The notes: generated by a model from the letters alone, not told the origin. A DNA stretch of 64,000 bases from Sulfitobacter sp. OXR-159 (GCF_034377145.1 NZ_CP139707.1:2303001-2367000), one strand, 5' to 3'. Positions 43,621 through 53,791 are shown, counted from the stretch's first letter. Numbers and translations: made by a program.

Positions 43621-45576
43621 ATGTCCGACGCCACCGCAAAGACCTATCCGCCATCCGCCGACATGGCCGCCCGCGCCCATGTGGATGCGCAGACCTATGA
43701 CAAGATGTACCACGCCTCGGTCACCGACACCGAGGAGTTCTGGCGCGAACAGGCGCAGCGGATCGACTGGATCAAACCCTTTACCCAAGTGCGCGATGTG
43801 AACTTTGACCTTGGGTCAGTCAGCATCAATTGGTTCGCGGACGGCGAGTTGAACGTCAGCGCCAATTGCATCGACCGCCACCTTGAGACGCGCGGCGATC
43901 AGACCGCGATCATCTGGGAGCCGGACAGCCCCGAGGACGCCGCCAAACACATCAGCTACCGCGAGTTGCACAGCGCCACCGGCCGCATGGCCAATGTGCT
44001 GCGCGATCTGGGGGTGGGCAAAGGCGACCGCGTCATCATCTACATGCCGATGATCCCCGAAGCCGCCTATGCCATGCTCGCCTGCGCGCGGATCGGCGCG
44101 ATCCATTCCATCGTTTTCGCCGGGTTCTCACCGGATGCGCTGGCCGCCCGCGTCAACGGCTGCGAAGCCAAGGTCGTGATCACCGCGGATGAGGCCCCGC
44201 GCGGGGGCAAGGCCACCCCGCTCAAGTCCAATGCCGACAAGGCGCTGGCGCAGTGCGACGCCAGTGTGCAATGCCTCGTGGTGCGCCGCACCGGCGGGGA
44301 TGTGGCATGGAACGACGCCCGCGACCGCGATTACAACGTACTGGCCGAGCAGGCCGCCGACACCTGCGAGCCGACAGCCGTGGGGGCCGAAGACCCGCTG
44401 TTCATCCTCTATACCTCTGGCTCGACCGGCCAGCCCAAGGGCGTGGTCCATAGCACCGGCGGCTATCTCACCTATGCCGCGCTGACCCATGAGGTGACCT
44501 TTGATTACCACGATGGCGATGTTTATTGGTGCACGGCGGACGTGGGCTGGGTCACCGGGCACAGCTATATCGTCTATGGTCCGCTGGCCAATGGCGCGAC
44601 CACGTTGATGTTCGAAGGCGTGCCGACCTACCCCGACGCCAGCCGCTTCTGGCAGGTCTGTGAAAAGCACAAGGTCACCCAGTTCTACACCGCCCCCACC
44701 GCCATCCGCGCGCTGATGGGCCAAGGCAGGGAATTCGTCACCAAAAGCGATCTGTCGTCGCTGCGCATCCTTGGCACCGTGGGCGAGCCGATCAACCCCG
44801 AGGCGTGGAACTGGTACCACGACGTCGTCGGCCAAGGCCGCTGCCCCATTGTCGACACTTGGTGGCAGACCGAAACAGGCGGTCACCTGATGACCCCCCT
44901 GCCCGGCGCGCATGACATGAAACCGGGGGCCGCGATGAAACCGTTCTTCGGGATCAAACCCGTGGTGCTCGACCCAACCTCGGGTCAAGAGATTGAGGGC
45001 AACCCGGCCGAAGGCGTGCTGTGCATCGCCGACAGTTGGCCGGGCCAGATGCGCACCGTCTGGGGCGATCATGAGCGGTTCGAGAAGACCTATTTTGCGG
45101 ATTATCCCGGCTACTATTTCACCGGCGATGGCTGCAAACGCGATGCCGATGGCGACTACTGGATCACGGGGCGCGTCGATGATGTGATCAACGTCTCAGG
45201 CCACCGCATGGGCACCGCCGAGGTCGAAAGCGCGCTGGTCGCCCATGACAAAGTCGCCGAAGCCGCCGTGGTCGGCTACCCGCATGATGTCAAAGGTCAG
45301 GGCATCTATTGCTATGTCACCCTGATGAGCGGTGAAGAGCCTTCCGATGATCTGCGCAGCGAGCTGCGCAACTGGGTCCGGCAAGAGATTGGCCCCATCG
45401 CCTCGCCCGATCTCATCCAATGGGCGCCCGGCCTGCCGAAAACCCGCTCGGGCAAGATCATGCGCCGCATCCTGCGCAAGATCGCCGAAAACGATTATGG
45501 CGCCTTGGGGGATACATCGACACTGGCGGATCCCAGCGTGGTGGATGATCTTATCGACAACCGAATGAATCGCTAA
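43621..45576 (+). CDS. acsA: Acetyl-CoA synthetase
   Basis: AMP-forming acetate--CoA ligase, 651 aa. It has the P-loop [14 protein letters not shown], the acetate-pocket [14 protein letters not shown], the WWQTETGG motif, the hinge [13 protein letters not shown] and the C-terminal [11 protein letters not shown] whose Lys612 is the catalytic lysine regulated by acetylation in homologues. GGGAGGAA lies 8 bp before the ATG at 43621; the frame is open 1.5 kb further upstream across dctP but that is not coding. It is divergent from the TRAP operon. Confidence 0.97.
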   Translation: MSDATAKTYPPSADMAARAHVDAQTYDKMYHASVTDTEEFWREQAQRIDWIKPFTQVRDVNFDLGSVSINWFADGELNVSANCIDRHLETRGDQTAIIWEPDSPEDAAKHISYRELHSATGRMANVLRDLGVGKGDRVIIYMPMIPEAAYAMLACARIGAIHSIVFAGFSPDALAARVNGCEAKVVITADEAPRGGKATPLKSNADKALAQCDASVQCLVVRRTGGDVAWNDARDRDYNVLAEQAADTCEPTAVGAEDPLFILYTSGSTGQPKGVVHSTGGYLTYAALTHEVTFDYHDGDVYWCTADVGWVTGHSYIVYGPLANGATTLMFEGVPTYPDASRFWQVCEKHKVTQFYTAPTAIRALMGQGREFVTKSDLSSLRILGTVGEPINPEAWNWYHDVVGQGRCPIVDTWWQTETGGHLMTPLPGAHDMKPGAAMKPFFGIKPVVLDPTSGQEIEGNPAEGVLCIADSWPGQMRTVWGDHERFEKTYFADYPGYYFTGDGCKRDADGDYWITGRVDDVINVSGHRMGTAEVESALVAHDKVAEAAVVGYPHDVKGQGIYCYVTLMSGEEPSDDLRSELRNWVRQEIGPIASPDLIQWAPGLPKTRSGKIMRRILRKIAENDYGALGDTSTLADPSVVDDLIDNRMNR

Positions 45577-45581
45577 AGCTT

Positions 45582-45619
45582 GGCAGGGCGCGGGTGGCTG
45601 CCCGCCCCCGCGCCCTGCC
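45582..45619. terminator. Long stem-loop between acsA and the MOSC-like gene
   Basis: Perfect 13-bp arms (45582-45594 and 45607-45619, GGCAGGGCGCGGG and its complement) with a 12-nt loop, starting 5 bp after the acsA stop. The AAGGAG ribosome site of the next gene begins 5 bp after it and there is no T-run. It may uncouple acsA from the downstream gene. Confidence 0.55.
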
Positions 45620-45634
45620 CTAAGAAGGAGAGAC

Positions 45635-46207
45635 ATGGACCAAACCGCCCCCCAGATACTGCCGCCCGCCACAGCGGCGGAATGTGACGCCGCCCTGCCG
45701 GATATCCTCTCCGCGCCCAAGGATGGCGCCGTGATAGAACAGCTCTGTTTCCGCTCTGATTACGGCCTGCGAGACCACCCCGATCATCTGGACCTGACCG
45801 TCGGCGAAGGCATCCGTGGCGAGCGTTGGACCAAGAAACCTTCGCTGACCCTGCCCGATGGCAGCCCCGACCCGCGGATACAGGTTTCGATCCTGCCCAA
45901 ACGCATCATGGACCTCTGCTGGCGCGACCGCGCAAACACGCCCCACCCCGGCGATACGATGATCGTTGACATGGACCTTGGCCATGAGAATCTGCCCGTC
46001 GGCACACGGCTACAGGCCGGATCGGCGGTGCTATTGGTGAGCGACAAGTTCAATACCGGCTGCACCAAATGGCGCGACAGATATGGCCAAGACAGCCTGC
46101 GCTGGATCAACCGAAAGGAAAACCGCCCCCACCGTCTGCGCGGTATCCTGTGCAAGATCGTGCAGGATGGCACCGTGCGGGTCGGCGATCAGCTCGCCAA
46201 ACTTTGA
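45635..46207 (+). CDS. MOSC domain-like protein
   Basis: A 190-aa soluble protein. GIRGERW in the first third, an ILPKRIMDLCWRD segment, a central LPVGTRLQAGSAVLLVSDKFNTGC with Cys, and the C-terminal LRGILCKIVQDGTVRVGDQL resemble MOSC domains of the YiiM/MOSC type, which in characterised proteins handle sulfur or Mo-cofactor ligands. AAGGAGAGAC precedes the ATG. It follows acsA after 58 bp containing a strong hairpin. Assignment is from pattern only; no substrate can be named. Confidence 0.65.
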   Translation: MDQTAPQILPPATAAECDAALPDILSAPKDGAVIEQLCFRSDYGLRDHPDHLDLTVGEGIRGERWTKKPSLTLPDGSPDPRIQVSILPKRIMDLCWRDRANTPHPGDTMIVDMDLGHENLPVGTRLQAGSAVLLVSDKFNTGCTKWRDRYGQDSLRWINRKENRPHRLRGILCKIVQDGTVRVGDQLAKL

Positions 46208-46223
46208 GGTTTGGCGAAAAGCA

Positions 46224-46248
46224 AAGGCCGCCCCAAAGGGACGGCCTT
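46224..46248. terminator. Bidirectional terminator-like hairpin
   Basis: Eleven-bp arms (46224-46234 and 46238-46248, one mismatch) with loop AAA, between the convergent MOSC-like gene and DUF992 gene. Short A/T stretches flank both sides, so it could serve both strands. Confidence 0.6.
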
Positions 46249-46293
46249 ACGTTCATTTCATATTTGTAAGCTCGGCTCTCGCCTTCCGCTGGC

Positions 46294-46800
46294 TTAGCCT
46301 TCGACGCGCTGAAGGTTGATCTCACCCACGCCCACAGCAAAGTTCACGCCGGTCTGGGTGTTCACGCTCAGCGGCTGAAGCGCCAGCGTGTTTTCCGAGC
46401 CACCTGTCATCAGGTTGGCGCCTGCGCCGACACCAACGGTCGCCTCAGCAGAGACACCCTTGTAGCTGCCGTTCAGACCGCCTTCGTAATATTCCTGCTC
46501 AGTTGGGGCCAACACCAGCCAAGACATCTGGCCGTTCTGGGTCTTGCCGATATCGACGCCCCAGCGGTTGATCTCACCCACATAGGTCTCATCTTCAAGA
46601 CCTTCTTCGATGGGGTTGAAGGTACAGGTCAGCTCGCGGGTGGAGCCAAAGATAAAGCCGGTGCCATCGCCCACATCGCAAGACAGCGACCCGATCTCAG
46701 CGTGGTCTACGGTCTCATTGTCATCGGCCATCGCGGTGGAACCGAAAGCGGTGGCGCTCAACAAAGCGGCGCCGAGGGTCAGTTTGGTTGCATGCATCAT
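46294..46800 (-). CDS. Secreted DUF992 protein
   Basis: A 168-aa exported protein. The signal peptide runs to about residue 25 (LTLGAALLSATAFGSTAMA). The mature part has the DUF992 pattern: IGSLSCDVGDGTGFIFGSTRELTC, TYVGEINRWGVDIG, a central LNGSYKGVSAEATVGVGAGA and the C-terminal ALQPLSVNTQTGVNFAVGV. Two Cys (near 40 and 59) could form a disulfide. Function unknown. The start is either of two adjacent ATGs. Confidence 0.88.
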   Translation of the reverse strand: MMHATKLTLGAALLSATAFGSTAMADDNETVDHAEIGSLSCDVGDGTGFIFGSTRELTCTFNPIEEGLEDETYVGEINRWGVDIGKTQNGQMSWLVLAPTEQEYYEGGLNGSYKGVSAEATVGVGAGANLMTGGSENTLALQPLSVNTQTGVNFAVGVGEINLQRVEG

Positions 46801-47081
46801 CTTTTGTCACTTTCCGGCGCGGCGTTGCGCGCCTTTTCTGCTTTGAACGGCATTCGGGTGCCTTGGACAGGCGGCGCAGATGACCTGCCCCGCCCCTTTC
46901 AGACAGCCAGCATCGACACCAAGTAGGGGCCGATGATGCCTCTCATCGCAGACCCAACGCCCATCCCCGGCTGGGGTTCCTGCCCGCGGTCACAGGGGCG
47001 GAATACCGCGCAGGGTGACGGGGCACGCAACGCCCCGGCACCGCTGGACAAATCAGCCGCTACATGGCACCGCTTGTCGCT

Positions 47082-47600
47082 ATGAGTGATGATCTGATCC
47101 CCTTCTCGCCCGACAGCGGCGATGCCCCAGCCCTGCGCCGCGCTTTTGGGCGTTTCGGCACCGGCGTGACCGTGGTGACCGTGAAAACTGCACAGGGCCC
47201 TTTGGGGATGACCGCGAATTCCTTCGCCTCGGTCTCGCTTGAGCCGCCCTTGGTGCTGTGGTCGCCTGCGATCTCATCCAAACGGCACGACAGTTTCACC
47301 TCGGCCGCATCGTTCTGCATCCATGTCCTTGGCGCGGATCAAGAGGATTTGGCCCAGCGGTTCGCCGGCCAAGGTCACGACTTTTCCGGTTTCGACTGGA
47401 CCGAAGATGCCGCAGGCGTGCCGACCTTTTCGGGCTGCCTTGCCCGGTTTCACTGCAACACCTACGCCGTGCATCCGGCGGGCGATCATTCGCTGATTTT
47501 GGGCCATGTGCAACAGGTCGCCCTGCGCGAGGATGGCGCGGCGGGTCTGATGTTCGACCAAGGCCGCTATGGCCAATTTACCCCGCGCGACGCAGATTGA
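47082..47600 (+). CDS. Flavin reductase family protein
   Basis: A 172-aa FMN-binding split-barrel protein. Characteristic segments are RFGTGVTVVTVKTAQGPLGM, TANSFASVSLEPPLVLWSP and the C-terminal DHSLILGHVQQV with the GDH-type His. Such proteins reduce flavin with NAD(P)H for a partner monooxygenase, but none is adjacent here. The ATG at 47082 (MSDDLIPF) was chosen; an in-frame ATG six codons earlier is possible. It converges on tamB. Confidence 0.9.
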   Translation: MSDDLIPFSPDSGDAPALRRAFGRFGTGVTVVTVKTAQGPLGMTANSFASVSLEPPLVLWSPAISSKRHDSFTSAASFCIHVLGADQEDLAQRFAGQGHDFSGFDWTEDAAGVPTFSGCLARFHCNTYAVHPAGDHSLILGHVQQVALREDGAAGLMFDQGRYGQFTPRDAD

Positions 47601-47610
47601 ACGCGGCCAA

Positions 47611-47630
47611 GGGCGCCCCGCAAGGCGCCC
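47611..47630. terminator. Hairpin between convergent flavin reductase and tamB genes
   Basis: Seven-bp perfect arms (47611-47617 GGGCGCC and 47624-47630 GGCGCCC) with a 6-nt loop, in the 36-bp gap between convergent stops. No long T-run; terminator function is likely only from position. Confidence 0.5.
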
Positions 47631-47636
47631 CCGTTC

Positions 47637-50600
47637 TCAGTAATCCCGCTCAAAGAAGATGCCGATGCTGCTGTCGCCATCCGAGCCAAGCGTGCCCTTG
47701 GCCGTCAGGCTTTCGGTAATGTCGAGGTTGAGGGAAACCTCGCCAGTCCCGTCAGAGGCCGCCGTGACATCGGTATAGACATTGTCGGTCAGGTATTTCC
47801 CAAGCCGCAGCGCCGTTGCACCGTCGTCGGTGGTGGTCACATCCAGATCGTCCAAGCCAAAGCCTTCGCGCAGGTTGCCGATCACCCCTTCGCCGCCACG
47901 GCCCGCAAGGGTCGCCACCGCACTGGCCAATTGCAGCGCTTGGAAGGCCGAGATTTCCGAGATGTTGCGACCAAAGAGCAGTTGCGACAGCACCTCATCC
48001 TGCGGTGCGGCGGGGGTGGATTCGAAGGTCACCTCTGGCTCATTCGCAGGGCCGCTGACGATGACACGCACCTCGCCCGCTTCGGTATCGGTCGAGGTCA
48101 CAAAGCGGATATAGGGAATGAAATCGCCCTGAAACTGGACCGAGCCTTCGTCGAGCAAGAAGCGCTTGCCCAAGATATCCAGCCGCCCCCGGATCAGCTC
48201 AAACCGCCCGGCAGAGATGATCCGATTGGTGGTGCCGCTGAGGTTGAGCGAGCCGCCCAGTTCCGCATCAAGCCCGCGCCCGCGCACGAAAATCCGGTTG
48301 GGCGCGTTCAATTGCAGGTTCAGGCCAAAGCCGGGGCTAGAAGCATCCTCGGCAGGGTCTTCCCCCGCCTCGGCCCCCGCCAGCCCGGCCTTGCGCCGCG
48401 TTGCCAGAACATCGGCGGGCGCGTTGACATGGGTGATCTGCGGAATGTCCCCGATTGAGGTCAGCCCCGTTGCGGGCACTTGAATATTGGTCTCGCCCGC
48501 GTTGATCACCCCGGTGATCTGCGCCCCACCGCTTAAGGGGCCTGCAAGCCGCAGGTCGCCGTTCAGCGTGGTGCTGTAAAGGCTTGGGTCCGCATAGACG
48601 AGATTGCGCAGGGTCACGCTGATATCCGCAGGCAAGGCCGGTGTCAGGGTGATCGCCCCCGCCACGCGAAGCTCACCGCCGTCCACGGCTTGCCCGGTTA
48701 CGTTCAACTGTGCGCGATTGTTGTCCAACTGGACGTCCGCATTGATCCCCCGAAGGGCGACGCGCAGGTTCGGCGCGGTGAAGGTCGCGTCATTGGTGGT
48801 GATGCGCCCACTGACCGACGACAGCGCCGCCGGGCCGTTGATCTGCAAGTCAAACCGCGCCTGCCCCTGCAAGTTGCGCGGGGCAAGGAAGGGACGCGAC
48901 AGGCCAAGCGGCGCGTTGCCCGCGATATCAAGGTTCAGCGTCCCATCGGGGTTCACCAACCCAGCCACGGTCGCCTGCGTGCCGGCGGGGCCGTTGGCAT
49001 TGGTGTCGATGCGCCATGCCTCCCCCTCGCGCCGGGCCGAGCCTGCGACGCTCAGCGGGCCGTTCACCTGATCCACCAAGGCGCCGATGTCGGGCATGTT
49101 CAGCTGGAAATCGACCGCCGCATTGGGGCCGGTCACCAAGCCTTCGACCGTCGCCCGCGCACCATAGGGGCCGCTGGCGCTTGCATCAAGCACCACACCT
49201 GCTTCGGTCTGGCGCGCCACGCCATTCGCGGCGAAAGAACCCGTGACGCTGGGCACCAGCGGGTTCACGTTGGGAACGGAGACGTCGAACCGCATTGAGA
49301 CCTCACCGGTGACCAGCCCTTCGACCATGGCACTGCTGCCATAGGGGCCATCGGCGCTCACATCCACGGCGATCCCGTCTTCTGTTTGACGGATGTCGCC
49401 GGTGGCCGAAAGCGGGCCATTCACACCGGGGGCGATGGGGCTAAGGTCGGGCACCGACAGATCAAAGCTGAGCGCCATATTCGGACCGGTTGCCAGACCT
49501 TCGACCACGGCGCTGCTGCCGTAGGGGCCGGTCGCGGCGACATCCACGGCAATGCCATCCTCTTGCTGGCGGACGGTGCCCTGCGCGGCAAGCGGCCCGT
49601 TGACGCCGGGGGCCAGCGGGCTGACATCCGGCAAGGTCAGGTCAAAGCGCAGCGCCATGTCAGGGCCGGTTGCCAGCCCTTCCAGCGCAACGCGACTATC
49701 GTAGGGGCCATTGGCGATGGTATCGACGACAAACCCCTGTTCGGTCTGCTCCAACGTGCCACTGGCCTCAACCCCGCCGCTGATCTGCGGCACGAGGGGT
49801 TGGATATCTGGCAACGACAGGTCAAAGGCCACATCAACGCGCGGCGTGACCAGCCCCCTGACCGAGGCCTGCGCATCAAGCGGGCCGCTGGCGTCGGTGT
49901 TGATCTCCCAGCCCTGTGGTGTCTGGCGCAACTCGCCCTTGGCCGTGACAGGCCCGGTGATATCCGCGTCTGGTACGAAATCTTCGATCCGTGGGATATC
50001 TGCGGTGAAATCGATCTGCGCGTCCTCGCCCGTGGCCAAGCCCGACACGGTCAGCGCCGCGTCATAGGGGCCATCGGTGACCGCATCGACAACCCAGCCG
50101 CGCGTCTCTTGCACCGCTGTCGCCTTGACCGCGATGGGGCCTTCGTATTGCGGCAGAACCAGCCCGACATCGGCGAGCGTAAAGTCCAAAGCCGCGCGGC
50201 TGTCTTCGCTGCGCAACTCGACATTGCCGGTCAAATCAATCGCGTCGTTCTTGAGGTCCAGATCACGAAGATAAGTCCCGGTCTCATTGCGCTTTGCGAC
50301 CATGCTGAGGCTGGTGCGCCCCGCCAGAACCGCATCGGCCTGTTCGATCCCGATCTCAAGGTCATCCGTCCCGCCCGCAATCGCCAGATCGAACATACCG
50401 CCCAAAGGCGTGACCGTCCCGTTCAGCGCCAGTGCCGTGGCGCCCGCGATATCGCGGCCTGCCAGCGCGGAAAAGCGACTGATATCCTGCGCTTCGAGCG
50501 TCATCTTCAACTGCGTGAGCAGCCCGGTATCCACCCCATCGATCGCCGCCTCGCCGGTCAGGCCATAGTCTTCCCCCGACAGGGTCAGCCCGTTGATCTC

Positions 50601-51977
50601 AATCGGTTCACCTTCGACGAAACGAATCTCGGCGCTGCCGGTGATCGCGTCCCCAATGGCCTCGGCGCTGGCCGGATCGGTCAGCGACATCCCCTCGGTG
50701 GCAAAGGTCACATCGCCAAGGAATTGGCCCAAACTGCCAAGGTTGCCTTCGAGGATCCCATCAAGCGCCAGCTGTGTCTGCGTGATTTGCAGCGCGCCCG
50801 TGTCTAGCCCGGTGATGTCGAACGCACTTTCAAAGCGGTCGCCATCGGCGGCATCGTAATCCACGCGCAGGGTCACGGCCTCTACCCGCGTGCCCTCACC
50901 CGAAATCGGCAGAAGGGTCGAAGTGCCATCAGGATTTGCGATCCGGCCTGAGATGTCGATCAGCGTCGGCCACTTCTCTTGGTTCAGCATGACCTGCCCC
51001 TCCAGATCGACGGAATTCGCCGCAAGAGCAAAGCTGCTGACCTCAACGGCACCGTTGCTCTCAAGCAGCGCATCAACCGCCAACCGCACGTCTTCCCCGA
51101 AAAATTCGCGGTAGCGCGGAGCGAGCAGCGCAGTGATGTCGCCCCCGATATCGGCCTGAATGCGACGGTCAGGGGTTTCGCTGGCGCGGCGTGGGGCCTG
51201 CGTGCCAAGGGTCACTTGCCCGGCCAAACGCTCTTGCCCATCGGTGGCGATGGTCACATCGGTCGCGAAATCATCCAGAGGACCCGCGCCTTCGACGGTC
51301 ATCTGCACTGAAGGCTGCCCCGGCAGGTTCAGCAGTTTCGAGGCGATGCCTTCGGGGTCTTCGGTCAGGTTCAACAGCAGGTCCAGCACGTTTTCCGTGC
51401 GGTCGAAATTGGCCTGAATGTCGAACTCACCCTTTTTGCCATCGGTGCGGCGGGCCTGAAAATCGACAATACCGACCGTATCGGTCAGCCGCGCATTGGC
51501 GCGGACCGAAAGCTGGGCGGCCTCGCCCAAGATCGGCTCGCCGAGATTGATCTCATCCACGGAGAAGTCGGCGATTTCAATAGAAACGGGCAGATCGGGC
51601 AAGGCAAAGGGTTTGGCCTCGGCATCGGGCAGATCGACCTCATTGCTGACCGGCAGACGCTCAACATCCAGCCGCCCGGCGGTGAGTTGCTCAACCTCCA
51701 GCCGCCCGCGCAGCAGGGCCGAGCGGTTCCAATCCAGCACCACCTCTTCCAACGTCAACCAGATGCCATCGTCGTCCGAGATCGTCATCCGATCAAAGGA
51801 GGCTGCTGAACTCAGCGCCCCCGAGAACCCGTCGATGCTGACGGTGCGGCCCGCGCCACTGAGTGCATCCTGAATGGTCCGGGTGAGAAAACCCTTGTCG
51901 TCATCCTGCGCAAAAGCCGGTGTGAGGCAGGCCAGATAGACAAAGCTGGCGGTGAGAATCTGCAAAAAATGTCGCAT
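47637..51977 (-). CDS. tamB: Translocation and assembly module protein TamB
   Basis: Giant 1446-aa AsmA-like protein that with TamA links inner and outer membranes and aids outer-membrane assembly or lipid transport. It has an N-terminal signal/anchor (MRHFLQILTASFVYLACL), a long beta-rich repeating region, and the C-terminal TamB domain (VSGPANEPEVTFESTPAAPQ, SQLLFGRNISEISAFQALQL, then a final FFERDY). About seven near-regular 60-residue units (GPxxAxGxxRQ...GPYGSxAxVEGLxTG) lie in the middle (about 48.9-50.1 kb). The ATG overlaps the tamA stop by 1 base (TAATG). Confidence 0.95.
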   Translation of the reverse strand: MRHFLQILTASFVYLACLTPAFAQDDDKGFLTRTIQDALSGAGRTVSIDGFSGALSSAASFDRMTISDDDGIWLTLEEVVLDWNRSALLRGRLEVEQLTAGRLDVERLPVSNEVDLPDAEAKPFALPDLPVSIEIADFSVDEINLGEPILGEAAQLSVRANARLTDTVGIVDFQARRTDGKKGEFDIQANFDRTENVLDLLLNLTEDPEGIASKLLNLPGQPSVQMTVEGAGPLDDFATDVTIATDGQERLAGQVTLGTQAPRRASETPDRRIQADIGGDITALLAPRYREFFGEDVRLAVDALLESNGAVEVSSFALAANSVDLEGQVMLNQEKWPTLIDISGRIANPDGTSTLLPISGEGTRVEAVTLRVDYDAADGDRFESAFDITGLDTGALQITQTQLALDGILEGNLGSLGQFLGDVTFATEGMSLTDPASAEAIGDAITGSAEIRFVEGEPIEINGLTLSGEDYGLTGEAAIDGVDTGLLTQLKMTLEAQDISRFSALAGRDIAGATALALNGTVTPLGGMFDLAIAGGTDDLEIGIEQADAVLAGRTSLSMVAKRNETGTYLRDLDLKNDAIDLTGNVELRSEDSRAALDFTLADVGLVLPQYEGPIAVKATAVQETRGWVVDAVTDGPYDAALTVSGLATGEDAQIDFTADIPRIEDFVPDADITGPVTAKGELRQTPQGWEINTDASGPLDAQASVRGLVTPRVDVAFDLSLPDIQPLVPQISGGVEASGTLEQTEQGFVVDTIANGPYDSRVALEGLATGPDMALRFDLTLPDVSPLAPGVNGPLAAQGTVRQQEDGIAVDVAATGPYGSSAVVEGLATGPNMALSFDLSVPDLSPIAPGVNGPLSATGDIRQTEDGIAVDVSADGPYGSSAMVEGLVTGEVSMRFDVSVPNVNPLVPSVTGSFAANGVARQTEAGVVLDASASGPYGARATVEGLVTGPNAAVDFQLNMPDIGALVDQVNGPLSVAGSARREGEAWRIDTNANGPAGTQATVAGLVNPDGTLNLDIAGNAPLGLSRPFLAPRNLQGQARFDLQINGPAALSSVSGRITTNDATFTAPNLRVALRGINADVQLDNNRAQLNVTGQAVDGGELRVAGAITLTPALPADISVTLRNLVYADPSLYSTTLNGDLRLAGPLSGGAQITGVINAGETNIQVPATGLTSIGDIPQITHVNAPADVLATRRKAGLAGAEAGEDPAEDASSPGFGLNLQLNAPNRIFVRGRGLDAELGGSLNLSGTTNRIISAGRFELIRGRLDILGKRFLLDEGSVQFQGDFIPYIRFVTSTDTEAGEVRVIVSGPANEPEVTFESTPAAPQDEVLSQLLFGRNISEISAFQALQLASAVATLAGRGGEGVIGNLREGFGLDDLDVTTTDDGATALRLGKYLTDNVYTDVTAASDGTGEVSLNLDITESLTAKGTLGSDGDSSIGIFFERDY
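48880..50140 (-). repeat. Seven tandem 180-bp (60-residue) units in tamB
   Basis: Units share GPL-A-G--RQ, then a D-DGPYGS--VEGL-TG core and a DLSxPDxxPLxP end. Middle units are much more alike than outer ones; DNA landmarks recur 180 bp apart (for example near 49405 and 49585). The count is by eye. Confidence 0.8.
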
Positions 51978-53791
51978 TAAAACGCCTGTCCAATCCCGAT
52001 ATAGACTTGGAAATCTTCATCAACTTCCGGACCCGAGGTGGGCACGGCCACATCCAGACGGATCGGGCCGATGCCCGTGGCATAGCGCAGCCCCAGCCCC
52101 GCGCCGGAGTGCCAAGTGCCTGATCCGTCGTAGAATTCTTCTGACCCGATATAGCCCGCATCGGCAAAGCCCACGACGCCGATCTTCTCGGTCAGGGCCA
52201 CGCGCGCTTCTGCCGAGAGGCCGACAAAGCTGCGCCCGCCCACGGTGTCGCCGCTTGCCAGATCAACCCCCAGCGACTGATAGGGCTGCCCGCGCACGGT
52301 GCCGCCCCCGCCAGAGTAAAACAGGTAATCCGCAGGCGCCTCGGAAAGGTCCGGCCCAGCGACGGAGCCAAGCTGCCCCCGGAAGGCCAGTGTCACGGGG
52401 CGCTCGGTTCCAAAGCTGCGGTAGTAACGCGCATCGAAGTAGGTCCGCAGACCGCTTTCAGACCCCGACAGCGCGACGAAGGGTGTGATATTGGCGTCTA
52501 TGTAATAGCCCTCGGTCGCGTCCAGTTCCTTGTCGCGGTAGTCAAACTCGGCCCCCAGCGGCAGGGTCAGCAGGGTGTACTGGTTGGTGCCAAAGGCATC
52601 TTCTGTCTCGGCCACACGCAGGCCAAGGCCCGCGGAATAGGTGCGGTTTTGGTTGGCGATCCGCTCAATCCCCGCTTCCAGATCCAACTGACGGGAGAAG
52701 TAATTCACCTCATCCAGCTGCTCTAGCGTCGCCAGCGCATAGAAATCGGTATCTTCGTTAAAGGTCGCCGGACGCTCGAACCGAGCGGAGAGCGTATAGT
52801 CTTCGCCGCCCGAGTTGCCGCCGATGCCTTCGACCTCAGCCGACAAGCGCAGCCGTTCGGCCCCGCCCAGCAGATTGCGATGCAGCCAAAAGGTGCTCAA
52901 CGTCAGCCCTTCGAGCGAAGACAGTTCCGCGCCAAACCCAAAGCGGCGCTTAGGCGCTTCTGTCACCTGTGCGGCGATGGGCAGCGTGTCATTGGGGCCA
53001 ATCCGATCTGCTTCGATCAGGGCCACGGCATCAAACGCGCCGGTGCGGCGCAGCCGTTCGGTGGCCAGTTCCAACTCCTCGGGAGAGAAGACCTCCCCCT
53101 CCGGCAGCCCCGCGATCTCAATCAGGCGGGCGGTGCGCACGTCTTCGTTGCCGGTCACGGTCAGCGCACCAAAGCGCAGCCTTGGCCCCGGGGCGATCCG
53201 CAAGGCAGCGTCGATCTGCCGTTCACGGTGTTTGGCCACAAGATCCTGATCGGCCAATTCCGCCTTTGCGTGGCCCACATCGCGCCAGCCGCTCACCCCG
53301 GCCGAGACGGTTTCCTTGAGCACACCAAGGCTCGCGGTCTCGCCGCTGGCGAAACCCTCCGGCAATTCGGTACCGGGGGCGACGGGCGCGATACGGGCTG
53401 CGCCAAAGCGGAACTTTGGCCCCGGGTCCACGGTGATCACGGCGCGGTCGATGCGGCGCGGCGGCTGCACTGGGGGAATCGCGGCAGCATCGACGCCGTC
53501 CAACGTGATTTTCAGAGTCGGCCCGAAATACCCATTGTCGTAAAGCAGAGCCAAAAGCCTGCCATAGTCCGCCTGTGCAGCGGCTACCAATTCCTGCGGC
53601 GTGGCCGGTTCGGCATCCTCATCGGTTTGCTCGGCCAGCAGCGACCCGCCGCGCAGGGTGGCATAAAGCTCTGAATCATCGTCGATACCGGTGATGGCCA
53701 GTTCTGCCGCCTGCGCCGCAGCCCCCCCACCAAGAAGAAGTCCAAGGGCGAGATAATACGCCGCCCCTTGAGTCTGCCCTTGTTGCGCCAC
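51977..53791 (-). CDS. tamA: Outer membrane assembly factor TamA (BamA/Omp85 family)
   Basis: Omp85-family outer-membrane barrel, 604 aa. After a signal region (cleavage near AQAAE) come POTRA domains (about residues 30-270, including RFGALTVTGNEDVRTARLIE) and a 16-strand barrel with GGGGTVRGQPYQSLGVD (the VRGY/F-type loop 6 motif) near residue 490 and a C-terminal IGIGQAF ending in Phe. The first 14 residues before the hydrophobic segment are longer than usual, so a slightly later start is possible. Coupled to tamB. Confidence 0.94.
   Translation of the reverse strand: MAQQGQTQGAAYYLALGLLLGGGAAAQAAELAITGIDDDSELYATLRGGSLLAEQTDEDAEPATPQELVAAAQADYGRLLALLYDNGYFGPTLKITLDGVDAAAIPPVQPPRRIDRAVITVDPGPKFRFGAARIAPVAPGTELPEGFASGETASLGVLKETVSAGVSGWRDVGHAKAELADQDLVAKHRERQIDAALRIAPGPRLRFGALTVTGNEDVRTARLIEIAGLPEGEVFSPEELELATERLRRTGAFDAVALIEADRIGPNDTLPIAAQVTEAPKRRFGFGAELSSLEGLTLSTFWLHRNLLGGAERLRLSAEVEGIGGNSGGEDYTLSARFERPATFNEDTDFYALATLEQLDEVNYFSRQLDLEAGIERIANQNRTYSAGLGLRVAETEDAFGTNQYTLLTLPLGAEFDYRDKELDATEGYYIDANITPFVALSGSESGLRTYFDARYYRSFGTERPVTLAFRGQLGSVAGPDLSEAPADYLFYSGGGGTVRGQPYQSLGVDLASGDTVGGRSFVGLSAEARVALTEKIGVVGFADAGYIGSEEFYDGSGTWHSGAGLGLRYATGIGPIRLDVAVPTSGPEVDEDFQVYIGIGQAF

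Noticed and set aside
49386..50807. 473-codon plus-strand open frame inside tamB
   Set aside because: It lies fully antisense to tamB, repeats with tamB's 180-bp periodicity and shows no protein-like domain.
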